This document shows positions 1 to 7,033 of a stretch of DNA of 9,479 nucleotides, piece by piece. Source of the stretch: Bacteroidia bacterium (GTDB taxonomy: Bacteria > Bacteroidota > Bacteroidia > Cytophagales > Cyclobacteriaceae); assembly GCA_012031955.1 (NCBI GenBank), contig JAAURZ010000050.1, positions 1 through 9,479 of the forward strand. Direction: 5' to 3'. The notes beneath the pieces were generated by a model. The model made no database searches. It saw only the letters and a program-made list of their open reading frames with translations, and was not told where the DNA came from. A program made the position numbers and the translations under genes. Positions within the stretch are counted from its first letter, which is position 1. The number at the start of each line of letters is the position of its first letter.

Positions 1-233
1 AAAATCAAGTCCGGAATCAAGGTAAATGCGATCGCGCTAATTTGCAGCTTCTCGTAATGCGGCGCAACCGCGCTCCACCCGACAAGAAGCCCAGCTTTTC
101 AATGAGGTCTGCCATAGTATGAAATGAGCATATGGAGAACTATACCCAACGGGATGTTAATTGCGCCGTCCCTTTAGGGGACTTGGTACTTACGTAAATG
201 TATAAAAGTACTTTCATATTTCAAATCGCACTA
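1..233. other. Left-edge region with no supported gene
   Basis: No gene could be assigned here. The plus strand has only short open frames, one closing at 55-57 and another at 121-123, and neither resembles a known family. On the minus strand an ATG at 115 opens a reading frame whose first 11 codons look protein-like. A more convincing peptide (roughly VGWSAVAPHYEKLQ, then ISAIAFTLIPDLI) continues to the window edge in a neighbouring frame, so a broken or mis-sequenced gene running out to the left is possible. A small hairpin, GTCCC-TTTAG-GGGAC, lies at about 169-183. This could be simple intergenic DNA. Confidence 0.3.
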
Positions 234-262
234 AAAAAGCCGACCGGGTGGTCGGGCTTTTT
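234..262. terminator. Bidirectional Rho-independent terminator
   Basis: The arms AAAAAGCCGACC and GGTCGGGCTTTTT pair around a short loop with one bulged G. On the minus strand the stem is followed by a run of six T (complement of 233-238), so it is well placed to end transcription of the receptor gene, whose stop codon lies about 75 bp before it. On the plus strand the hairpin also ends in TTTTT, so it could serve a gene entering from the left. A second weak hairpin, GTGGG-TGAG-CCCAC (300-313), lies between the receptor stop codon and this terminator. Confidence 0.8.
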
Positions 263-337
263 GAAGGAATGTGTGTAATTAATGATTGAGTATCTTAAAG
301 TGGGTGAGCCCACCAAATTGTCTTCTTATGCCAAGTA

Positions 338-3223
338 CTACAGGCTGTACTTGAAGCCAAAACCAAACGAGGTGCCAGGATTAAACTTCGTGTAGTACTG
401 CTTGTCTGCTTCGTAGCCGGTGAAAAAATGTTCCCTGGCGTCGTTCAGTATGTTTGATACGCTCAGTGTGAGGGTCACTTTCTTTTCCTTGCCAATACCT
501 TTGTTCATGTTGAAATTAAGACTGTGAAATGGCTCGGAGTACACATCCGGAAACAGGCCACCGCCAACTACCGTTAAGGTGGGGCCATTCACGTTATAGA
601 AAAAACCTCCATCGAATCCTAACTCGGCGTCCTCATAGGAAAGTCCGAGATTTACCACGTAAGGCGCCTGGCCTGACATTTCACGGGTCCGCTCAAGGGT
701 TTGACCATCTTTTTCAAACTCTTTTCTTGCATTAAATTCGGTGTCCGACATGTCGAGCGCAGATTTAACAACAGTTATATTGCCACTTACGAAAAGATTA
801 TTCAGAAGGGATGTGAGGAAGCCAAACGACTTCTTGAATTCAAATTCTGCGCCTATGGCCGTACCGTCGCCGACGTTTCTTGGTTGAAACTCGTTGTTCG
901 TTAGTGCCGTCGGTATTCTTATCAGTTCAATCGGGTCATCGAATTTTTTGTAGAACGCACTTATGGAGAGAAGCTGACCACGCTGTTGAAACATTTCCCA
1001 ACGCACGTCAAAATTGTCTATAAGCGTCTGCTTGAGATTCCCATCCCAGTCCGGATAGGTAAAAAGCGCTCCGTTGAAGATTCGGTTAGAAACAGGGTCG
1101 AGGATTTGGGCAAACGAAAGCTCCTTGAACGAAGGGCGCGCAACGGTTCTTGAATATGAAACGCGTACGTTTTGATCATCCGTAAGCGCGTACACGATGT
1201 TGGCCGACGGGAAGAGATTCAATTCGTCGAGCACCTTTGCATTATCGAGGTTCTTGCCGTCTTCGGTGTTACCACTGGCATAGGCGATATCCCTGCCGGT
1301 ATGTCGCTGTATATATTTCTCGGCACGCACGCCGACAATGGCTTTAAACCTGTCGCTAAACTGGAATTGATTAGAGACATATGCCGCGGCATTGCTCACC
1401 GTGGAGTTGTAGGCGTTTGAGTTTGGGGTGGTGTTTCCCGACGCAAAATAGACCGAGCCGTTAGGGTACAGGTATTCGTCATCGAGCACAACTTCGGGGT
1501 TGCCGTTATATTCGGGCTGGGTCCCGAAGAATTGCAGGTTGTACTTCAAAATTTCGTAGTCGCGTTCCTTGAAAACATAGCTCAGACCAAACTTAAGGAC
1601 AGAACCCTTTCCAAGCCAACTGTGCTCTTTTTTGAAATCAACTTTAGCAACTGCATTAACTTCTTCGAGATTTCTCCATATCCTCGTAGGATAGCCCGCT
1701 GCACCGGGGCTGAAAACCGTATCTGATGAAGTATACGTAAAGGCGGTTTTCCTGATGTCCGGCTCTTCTATTTTTGATAATGTGGGGGACAAACGCCAGT
1801 CAATACTGAAGGTCTTATCCTTGTTGTAGTGCTCACCGTTTAGCAAAATGTTGGTGACACCTCGTTGGCTGTATTCGAGGTTGTCGGTACTTGCCGTGAA
1901 GCCTGATTTTCCCGTGGCACTTCCATTGTCGTCAATAAAAAACCTGGCCGCCTTTGATTCACCGTTCTGCAGGTGGAGCACAGCCAGCTTGTACTTCGAC
2001 TGATGGGTCTTGTATGCGAGCCCGCCGAGCGTACCGAGCAGAATGTTCCGCTCCGCCACTTCACCGGTTTGAACAGTCGCATAGATCAATTCATATTCGT
2101 CGGATGCTGCGGGGCGCTGGTACTCGCCGTATACGGCATCATCATAAAATATCGTTGAACTCTTGTAGGTGGTTGAGAAAATATAGCCAAGGCTATGACC
2201 GTTCTTGAAATTCTTTTGGTTGGCGGCTGAAAACCCGAGGTTGAAATCCATAAAGCTGGACTTGTTTTGAGCCGAAAGGTTCTTGTTAAAACCTTTCAGA
2301 AAACCGCTTATCTCCTGATCGGAGGCCCCGGTGCCAACGGAGGGGAAGGGTGTGTTGAACGCGCCGGCCGGTAACTTTCTGCCGCCGTCATCAAAGCCTA
2401 ACCAGTCGGTCTTGCCTCCATCGTACATGAAGTAGTCGTTGCGAAAGTGCATCGATGGATTAAATGATAATCCAAAGGATACGTTGAACACTTTCTGGTC
2501 CGGGAAATCCTTCGTCTCGATGTTTACTACACCGCCTGTAAAATCCGCCGGCATTTCGGCAACGGATGATTTTAGGACTACAATGTTGTTGATAAGATTG
2601 GTTGGAAAAATATCTATCTGGATACTGTTGCGATCCGGATCCAGCCCTGGTATATCGACTGTATTTAGTGTTGTTTTTGTGTAGCGATCTCCCAGCCCGC
2701 GCACAAAAACGTATTTGCCACCTTCAACCGAAACACCCGTAACTCTTTTTACCGCTTCCGATGCGTCCGAGTCGCCAATCTGTCTGAACTTGACCGCTGA
2801 TATGCCATCCATCAGGTTGGCGGCTTTTTTCTTCACGGTCAGGAGTGCGGCCTCGGAGTCCCGGATGGTTTCTGCGGTTACAACCACCGCTTCCAGGGTT
2901 TGAACATCTTCCTTCAGACGAATATTGTCTATCAGAGTCACCTCGCCGCTTGTTACTTTAACACCGCTAATGACCATTGTTTGAAAAGAGATGTACGAAA
3001 CCTGCAGATCGTACGTACCCGGATCAACCGCGATTGTGAACTTACCGTCGAAATCGGTGACATTACCTGTAGAAGTACCCTTGATCTGCACTGAAACTCC
3101 GATCAGCGCCTCACCTGTCGCATCGTCAAATACCGAACCTCTTATGACGCCCTTTTGAGCAAAACCAAATGACAAAGACCCAATAAGGCCTAAGAATATC
3201 AGCAGAAAGCGAAGTCTAATCAT
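338..3223 (-). CDS. TonB-dependent outer-membrane receptor with N-terminal carboxypeptidase-regulatory-like domain
   Basis: A 961-residue outer-membrane transporter, expected to import an unknown substrate into the periplasm using TonB-ExbBD energy. Residues 1-23 are a signal peptide ending in SFGFAQ. Residues about 25-105 are a beta-sandwich of the CarboxypepD_reg-like type (starting RGSVFDDATGEALIGVSV). A TonB-box-like EAVVVTAE is at 111-118. The plug domain follows (about 120-245) with the family's conserved RGLGDRYTKTTLNTVDIPG and PADFTGGVVNIETKDFP. The rest is a long beta-barrel, with a late ARPSFKEL strand and a GDGTAIGAEFEFKK motif, ending FGFGFKYSL. The start chosen is ATG at 3223 because it directly begins the signal peptide. 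An in-frame TTG at 3262 would add 13 unlikely residues and sits in the T-rich tail of the upstream terminator. The gene lies downstream of the surface lipoprotein gene on the same strand and may be its partner. No SusD gene is adjacent. Confidence 0.95.
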   Translation of the reverse strand: MIRLRFLLIFLGLIGSLSFGFAQKGVIRGSVFDDATGEALIGVSVQIKGTSTGNVTDFDGKFTIAVDPGTYDLQVSYISFQTMVISGVKVTSGEVTLIDNIRLKEDVQTLEAVVVTAETIRDSEAALLTVKKKAANLMDGISAVKFRQIGDSDASEAVKRVTGVSVEGGKYVFVRGLGDRYTKTTLNTVDIPGLDPDRNSIQIDIFPTNLINNIVVLKSSVAEMPADFTGGVVNIETKDFPDQKVFNVSFGLSFNPSMHFRNDYFMYDGGKTDWLGFDDGGRKLPAGAFNTPFPSVGTGASDQEISGFLKGFNKNLSAQNKSSFMDFNLGFSAANQKNFKNGHSLGYIFSTTYKSSTIFYDDAVYGEYQRPAASDEYELIYATVQTGEVAERNILLGTLGGLAYKTHQSKYKLAVLHLQNGESKAARFFIDDNGSATGKSGFTASTDNLEYSQRGVTNILLNGEHYNKDKTFSIDWRLSPTLSKIEEPDIRKTAFTYTSSDTVFSPGAAGYPTRIWRNLEEVNAVAKVDFKKEHSWLGKGSVLKFGLSYVFKERDYEILKYNLQFFGTQPEYNGNPEVVLDDEYLYPNGSVYFASGNTTPNSNAYNSTVSNAAAYVSNQFQFSDRFKAIVGVRAEKYIQRHTGRDIAYASGNTEDGKNLDNAKVLDELNLFPSANIVYALTDDQNVRVSYSRTVARPSFKELSFAQILDPVSNRIFNGALFTYPDWDGNLKQTLIDNFDVRWEMFQQRGQLLSISAFYKKFDDPIELIRIPTALTNNEFQPRNVGDGTAIGAEFEFKKSFGFLTSLLNNLFVSGNITVVKSALDMSDTEFNARKEFEKDGQTLERTREMSGQAPYVVNLGLSYEDAELGFDGGFFYNVNGPTLTVVGGGLFPDVYSEPFHSLNFNMNKGIGKEKKVTLTLSVSNILNDAREHFFTGYEADKQYYTKFNPGTSFGFGFKYSL

Positions 3224-3271
3224 GAAGCAGTGATTTCGAAGCAGCGTTGAATTATCCCGCAAAATAGAACA

Positions 3272-3297
3272 AGCCTGCCTCTGGTTAGAGGCAGGCT
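3272..3297 (-). terminator. Hairpin terminator between lipoprotein and receptor genes
   Basis: A perfect 11-bp stem, AGCCTGCCTCT / AGAGGCAGGCT, closes on a GGTT loop. Read on the minus strand it is followed by TTGTTCTATTTTG, a T-rich tail, and it starts 26 bp after the lipoprotein stop codon. It therefore suits termination of the lipoprotein transcript. It lies only 48 bp before the receptor start, where no good promoter is visible; only a TATTTTG piece is present, one base short of TAnnTTTG. It may be a partial terminator that makes the first gene more abundant than the second. Confidence 0.8.
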
Positions 3298-3322
3298 CTG
3301 TTATGAAATTGTTACGTTAATG

Positions 3323-4822
3323 TTAAAGGCCGATATCGGGCAAAGCACCTGATACGCGGGCCCAAGTCCATCCAAATACAGAGGCATCTGCGCCTACTGT
3401 ATTGGCATTGGCCGCAACCGCTGTCAACTCACCTGCCGGGATGCCCGCAAACACAACGGCAGCATCGGGGGTAGTCGCTCCGGCAAGTGTATGCTCGAAG
3501 CTAGCCGCATACGAAGTACTTCCGGCAAAAGCGATCATGGCAGCATATTCCTTAACCGACGTCGCGTTGGCAAATCCATAAAAATAGATATCCTCCATTT
3601 CCACGTTGCTGTTGAGGTCAAAATCGATCAGGTCGGCAATGTTCGCACCTGCGTACACAGTTCCGTTAATGAACTTGTGATTAGGAGTAGTAGCATTGAT
3701 GTAAGTGCCTTCGGGGCCGTCCAGTTCGAAAGCGCTACCGGTGTTGGGGGCAACGATAATAAAGTTGTCGCAGGTACCATTCCAAGCCATGTCTGTGTCA
3801 AGACCGTCGTCGTATGAATTCCAGATCACTACGTTCTTTACAGATACTGTGCCGCCAAACCACTCGATACCGTCATCCTGGTTAGCTACGATTTCAATGT
3901 TTTCGATCACAGTTCCCGAGCCAACGCCACCTAAGGTGAGGCCATTGATTTCGTTACCAGAACCGATCAGCGTACCTCCGTGGCGAATCGAGATATATTT
4001 CAGGACACCTGAGTTATCAGCATCGTCATTTCCACCATACAATCCGTTAGGATCGGAAGTGGGTATGCCCTCGATCTGCGCTTCGGTAAGTTGCACACCG
4101 CCACTTGTCGTAGAAATACGCGCTTTGCCCAGTACGATCACTCCGCCCCAAAGTCCGCTTTGATCGGGGTCCAGGTTAGGGCTTTCGATCTCTCCGGGAT
4201 TGATCTGATCCTGTATAGACGTGAAGATAATCGGGCTGTTGGCCGTACCTTCCGCCATAAGTTTTGAACCTCTTGCTACTATCAGCGCCTTTGCGTTGGC
4301 ATCTGTTCCAGCATCTCCTTTTACAATAACACCTGGCTCAATCGTGAGTGTGGCGTTGTTTGTGATTGTAATACGGCCTCTCAAGATGTAGATTTTGCCG
4401 GTTTCCCAGGTAGTATTAGCGGTGATATTAAAGTTAACGTCGATGGTTTCGAACTCAGTAACATTCAATACGGCGGTTTCAGAATCAGTCTTGTCGTTGT
4501 CGTCGGTTACCGTAAGCGTGACGCTACCAGCACCATCGCTATCGCCAGCCGAAAAAGTCACTGTAACTGCGCCGCTTGTTGCGCCTGCCGCCGGTTCAGT
4601 AGCCACTACAGCGGTTCCACCAGTAGCCGTAACTGATGACGACTTGTAACCACCCGGTGTGCTTACTGTAAAAGAAACTGTAGCATCCTCATTTACCAGT
4701 ACATTAGTTACACCGGTGGGAGCCGTGATGCCTGGGCCGTCTGGTATCGGGTCTTCATCATCGCACGCCCAGAACGAAGTTACCAAAGCGGCGATGGCAA
4801 TCATGGATAAGAATTTTTTCAT
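3323..4822 (-). CDS. Surface-exposed lipoprotein with Ig-like domain and predicted right-handed beta-helix
   Basis: A 499-residue lipoprotein. The signal peptide (1-19) ends ALVTSFWA before Cys20. The following DDED (21-24) matches the acidic export signal that sends Bacteroidota lipoproteins to the outside of the outer membrane. Residues about 32-122 form a Thr/Val/Ser-rich Ig- or cadherin-like domain ending in TLTVTDDNDKTDSE. From about 130 to 430 come short beta-strand repeats typical of pectate-lyase-like parallel beta-helices (TLTIEPGVIVKGD, SGLWGGVIVLGKA, VLKYISIRHGG, GTVIENIEIVANQDDGIEWFGG, VKNVVIWNSYDDGLDTD). Asp-rich turns (315-345) could bind calcium. No type IX secretion sorting domain is seen at the C-terminus. 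ATG 4822 is chosen over an upstream in-frame start at 4915 because it begins the lipoprotein signal directly. By context it is the likely surface partner of the TonB receptor downstream. Substrate and any enzymatic activity are unknown. Confidence 0.9.
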   Translation of the reverse strand: MKKFLSMIAIAALVTSFWACDDEDPIPDGPGITAPTGVTNVLVNEDATVSFTVSTPGGYKSSSVTATGGTAVVATEPAAGATSGAVTVTFSAGDSDGAGSVTLTVTDDNDKTDSETAVLNVTEFETIDVNFNITANTTWETGKIYILRGRITITNNATLTIEPGVIVKGDAGTDANAKALIVARGSKLMAEGTANSPIIFTSIQDQINPGEIESPNLDPDQSGLWGGVIVLGKARISTTSGGVQLTEAQIEGIPTSDPNGLYGGNDDADNSGVLKYISIRHGGTLIGSGNEINGLTLGGVGSGTVIENIEIVANQDDGIEWFGGTVSVKNVVIWNSYDDGLDTDMAWNGTCDNFIIVAPNTGSAFELDGPEGTYINATTPNHKFINGTVYAGANIADLIDFDLNSNVEMEDIYFYGFANATSVKEYAAMIAFAGSTSYAASFEHTLAGATTPDAAVVFAGIPAGELTAVAANANTVGADASVFGWTWARVSGALPDIGL

Positions 4823-4950
4823 GTTTAAAATAAGTTTTTTGGATAAGACCCGGTGACTACAGGCAGTTTTCATCACACTGGATGTAGGACCTGTGCGCTG
4901 CAATTCCGTGGTCAATTTCTTTTGTCTTTAGGTGTCCTAGAGAACTGGCT

Positions 4951-4979
4951 CAAAGGTGGGTAACTAATGTTAAACCAAG
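4951..4979 (-). promoter_or_regulatory. Candidate Bacteroidota-type promoter for the lipoprotein gene
   Basis: On the minus strand a CTTG (4979-4976) is followed after 17 bases by CACCTTTG (4958-4951). This resembles the Flavobacterium consensus TTG-N17-23-TAnnTTTG with one mismatch (C for T at the start of the -7 element). Transcription from here would give a leader of roughly 120 bases before the ATG at 4822. It is the best candidate in the intergenic region, but the match is imperfect and short motifs arise by chance. Confidence 0.3.
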
Positions 4980-5038
4980 GACACACCTGGTTTACCAAAT
5001 TGTTAAAGAACGTGAAGAAATAATTATGACAATGTTAA
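4966..5038 (-). repeat. Three evenly spaced TTAACA direct repeats, possible regulator-binding sites
   Basis: On the minus strand, copies of TTAACA followed by TT or AT lie at 5038-5031, 5006-4999 and 4973-4966. Their starts are 32 and 33 bp apart, about three helical turns. A TTCACG sits 22 bp into the first interval, which would fit an 11-bp period with degenerate units. A fourth copy is at 5129-5122. The motif resembles the TT(A/C/T)A(C/T)A units bound by PhoP in Bacillus. The copies lie around and upstream of the candidate promoter. Which regulator binds, if any, is unknown. Confidence 0.4.
4971..4997. promoter_or_regulatory. Operator-like inverted repeats
   Basis: TAAACC-A-AGG (4971-4980) pairs with CCT-GGTTTA (4986-4994) around ACACA, leaving one bulged A. 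Overlapping it is the palindrome TGGT-TT-ACCA (4988-4997). These lie just upstream of and across the -33 part of the promoter candidate, which suits an operator for a dimeric regulator. Function is inferred only from symmetry and position. Confidence 0.3.
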
Positions 5039-5148
5039 GCGCGCCCCAGTGGCCGGCTCGCGCAAGAAGAGAAAATGACGCCAGCGGCCACAAGGGACGC
5101 GTCGTTGTTTCATTTTAAAAAATTGTTAAGAATGGTGTGCGATGTCAA

Positions 5149-6136
5149 TTACCTGCTGATGGGCACCTTGGTGAGCAACACTTTAATGATGTCCGCCGTA
5201 CGCACGTTGTCCGCCTCGGCCTCGTAGTTGAGCAGTATGCGGTGGTTCATCACATCGAGTGCCACTTCTTTGATGTCTTCGGGCAACACATAGTCGCGAC
5301 CGTCCATGTAGGCGTATGCTTTCGACGCCAGGTTCAGGTTAATGCTCGCGCGCGGCGACGCGCCAAACTGGATGTAGGGAGCCTGTTCGGTAAGCTTGTA
5401 CTCCAGCGGCTTGCGCGTGGCGTATACCAGCTCAATTATATAGCGCTCGAGTGATTCCGATATCGTCACCTTGTTTACCTGGTCGCGTATATCGAATATT
5501 TCTTCCTTCGTAAGCAGCGTGTTCACCGTAAAATCGAATTTCATGTTGGCGATACGCCGCATGATCTCCATCTCCTGGTCTTTGGTGGGGTAGTCTACAA
5601 ACACCTTCATCATAAAGCGGTCTACCTGGGCCTCGGGCAGCGGGTAAGTGCCTTCCTGGTCTACCGGGTTTTGCGTGGCCAGCACCAGAAAGGGCCGGTC
5701 GAGCTTGAAGCTGGTTTCGCCGATCGTCACTTGCTTTTCCTGCATGGCCTCAAGCAGTGCCGACTGCACCATTGGCAGGGGAGCGGTTAATTTCATCTGC
5801 AAGAATGATGTTGGCGAATATGGGGCCCTTTTTCACTTCAAACTTGCCCTCCTTCTGGTTGTAGATCATCGTGCCGATGAGGTCGGCAGGCAACAGGTCC
5901 GGCGTAAACTGAATGCGCTGAAAGTCGAGGTGCAGCACTTGCGCGAGCGTACTCACGGTGAGTGTCTTCGCCAGGCCGGGCACGCCTTCCAAAAGAATAT
6001 GGCCGTTGGTAAACAATCCGATGAGGAGCCGGTTTACCATGTACTCCTGGCCCACCACCACCTTGCCTACTTCCGCGATTACTTGCTTGATCTTCTCCTT
6101 GTGCTCCTGCTGTTTTTCTACTGCAACTGATTCCAT
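5149..6136 (-). CDS. MoxR-family AAA+ ATPase, interrupted by a one-base frameshift
   Basis: A MoxR-type AAA+ ATPase, a chaperone-like motor that in relatives acts on partner proteins, often of the DUF58/von Willebrand type. The N-terminal half reads from ATG 6136 with Walker A GVPGLAKT (51-58), the conserved [16 protein letters not shown], and Walker [10 protein letters not shown] (110-118). After INRSPA the frame shifts and stops. The C-terminal half continues in the next frame down to 5149 with [16 protein letters not shown], sensor 1 LATQNP, arginine-finger segment [10 protein letters not shown] and sensor 2 [10 protein letters not shown]. Removing one T (plus-strand A at 5771) restores the family sequence [13 protein letters not shown] and gives a protein of about 328 residues, the usual length. 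All key residues are intact, so a sequencing error is as likely as a real mutation. An upstream in-frame start at 6172 exists, but ATG 6136 fits the family start better and has a weak GGAAG before it. No DUF58 or Bat genes are adjacent, which is unusual. Confidence 0.9.
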
Positions 6137-6306
6137 ATTCTGCTTCCAGGGTAAAGTGCTAAAGTAGCGCAATTATAGAGATTTAGCGGAAATTTTTGTG
6201 ATAAATGGCTGTAAAACAAGCTGCTCCATCCGACAAACACCACCATTGAAGGGATCAACCGGCGAACTACCAAACGCATAATTTATTAGGTTGCCATTTT
6301 ACCACA

Positions 6307-7020
6307 ATGTCTCAAGGCACACCCTGGAAGAATACTTTTGTGATCGGCGATATTCATGGCGCCCACCGCGCCCTGCAACAGTGCCTGCAACGATCAGGTT
6401 TCGATTACGAACATGACCGCCTTATCGCGCTCGGCGACGTGTGCGACGGTTGGCCCGACACAAGAGACGCGATAGACGCGTTGATGCGCATTCGCCACCT
6501 GGTATATCTGCTCGGCAACCACGACTACCTCGCCCTGCAGTGGATGAAATACGGCGTCGCTGAAGACTTGTGGTTGAAGCAGGGTGGCCGCGAAACAATT
6601 GCCTCGTACCAGTACACCGGTGTGCCGGAATCACACATCCAATTCCTGGATAAAGCGCATTTGTATTTCCTGGAAGACAACAAGCTTTTTGTTCATGCGG
6701 GTATAAAATTCTACCTGGGTCTGGAGCAACAAGACCACGAGGTTTTTTTGTGGGACCGCGAGCTGGTGCAAACGGCTTTGTACGACAAGTCGCAAGGCAA
6801 AGAAGCACCACTTACTTCTTACGATGAAATTTACGTGGGCCATACGGTGATGAAAGCGCAACATCCTGTGCATGCCTGCGAAGTTTGGATGATGGACACT
6901 GGCGCCGGGTGGTCGGGCGTGCTGTCGATGATGAACGTAGAAACGAAACAGATTTTCCAAAGCGACCCTGTACCGCAATTGTACCCGGGTGTGCAGGGAC
7001 GCAAGGCCTACCGCGGTTAG
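6307..7020 (+). CDS. PPP-family metallophosphatase (serine/threonine phosphatase-like)
   Basis: A 237-residue calcineurin-like phosphoesterase of the bacterial PPP/ApaH-like group, which uses a two-metal centre to hydrolyse phosphate esters. Metal-binding motifs occur in the expected order: GDIHG (14-18), GDVCDG (43-48), GNHD (70-73), FVHAG (128-132) and VGHT (177-180). The usual GDxVDRG reads GDVCDGWPD here, and the usual RGNHE reads LGNHD, so two arginines that hold the phosphate in eukaryotic PPP enzymes are absent. A conserved-looking FLWDRE (147-152) may supply an alternative. It is cytoplasmic, with no signal peptide. The substrate, whether phosphoprotein or nucleotide, cannot be told. 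It is transcribed divergently from the MoxR gene across a 170-bp gap and ends 13 bp before the oppositely oriented nuclease gene. Confidence 0.92.
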   Translation: MSQGTPWKNTFVIGDIHGAHRALQQCLQRSGFDYEHDRLIALGDVCDGWPDTRDAIDALMRIRHLVYLLGNHDYLALQWMKYGVAEDLWLKQGGRETIASYQYTGVPESHIQFLDKAHLYFLEDNKLFVHAGIKFYLGLEQQDHEVFLWDRELVQTALYDKSQGKEAPLTSYDEIYVGHTVMKAQHPVHACEVWMMDTGAGWSGVLSMMNVETKQIFQSDPVPQLYPGVQGRKAYRG

Positions 7021-7033
7021 TCGGCAAATGTGA

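Larger units (their letters stand above)
4823..5148. other. Intergenic regulatory region upstream of the lipoprotein gene
   Basis: These 326 bases contain no convincing gene. The half nearest the lipoprotein is AT-rich and carries the TTAACA repeats, an operator-like hairpin and a weak promoter candidate, all listed separately. The part next to the MoxR gene is GC-rich (5041-5105) with the inverted repeat GTGGCCG (5049-5055) / CGGCCAC (5085-5091). This lacks a T-run, so it is not a clear terminator for the ATPase gene. Confidence 0.5.

Noticed and set aside
3224..3262. N-terminal extension of the TonB receptor from TTG 3262
   Set aside because: The 13 extra residues precede a complete signal peptide, and the TTG lies in the T-rich tail of the upstream terminator. 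ATG 3223 is the natural start.
3319..3326. Another AATGTTAA copy at the lipoprotein stop codon as a further regulator site
   Set aside because: It overlaps the stop codon in AT-rich DNA, is not phased with the other copies and is far from any promoter candidate, so chance is more likely.
3705..4163. Open plus-strand frame of 152 codons inside the lipoprotein gene
   Set aside because: It is the antisense shadow of a repetitive coding region. The peptide matches no family, and the minus-strand frame has clear signal and beta-helix features.
4823..4915. N-terminal extension of the lipoprotein to 4915
   Set aside because: It would bury the lipoprotein signal peptide 31 residues inside the protein. 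The residues are unlike a coding N-terminus, and the region carries leader-like AT-rich DNA.
5049..5091. GTGGCCG/CGGCCAC inverted repeat as terminator of the MoxR gene
   Set aside because: The loop is 29 bases long and no T-run follows on the minus strand. It may be a weak structure but is not a convincing intrinsic terminator.
6422..6978. Minus-strand open frames opposite the phosphatase gene
   Set aside because: Arg/His/Pro-rich translations with no recognisable motif; the plus strand has all five metallophosphatase motifs in order.
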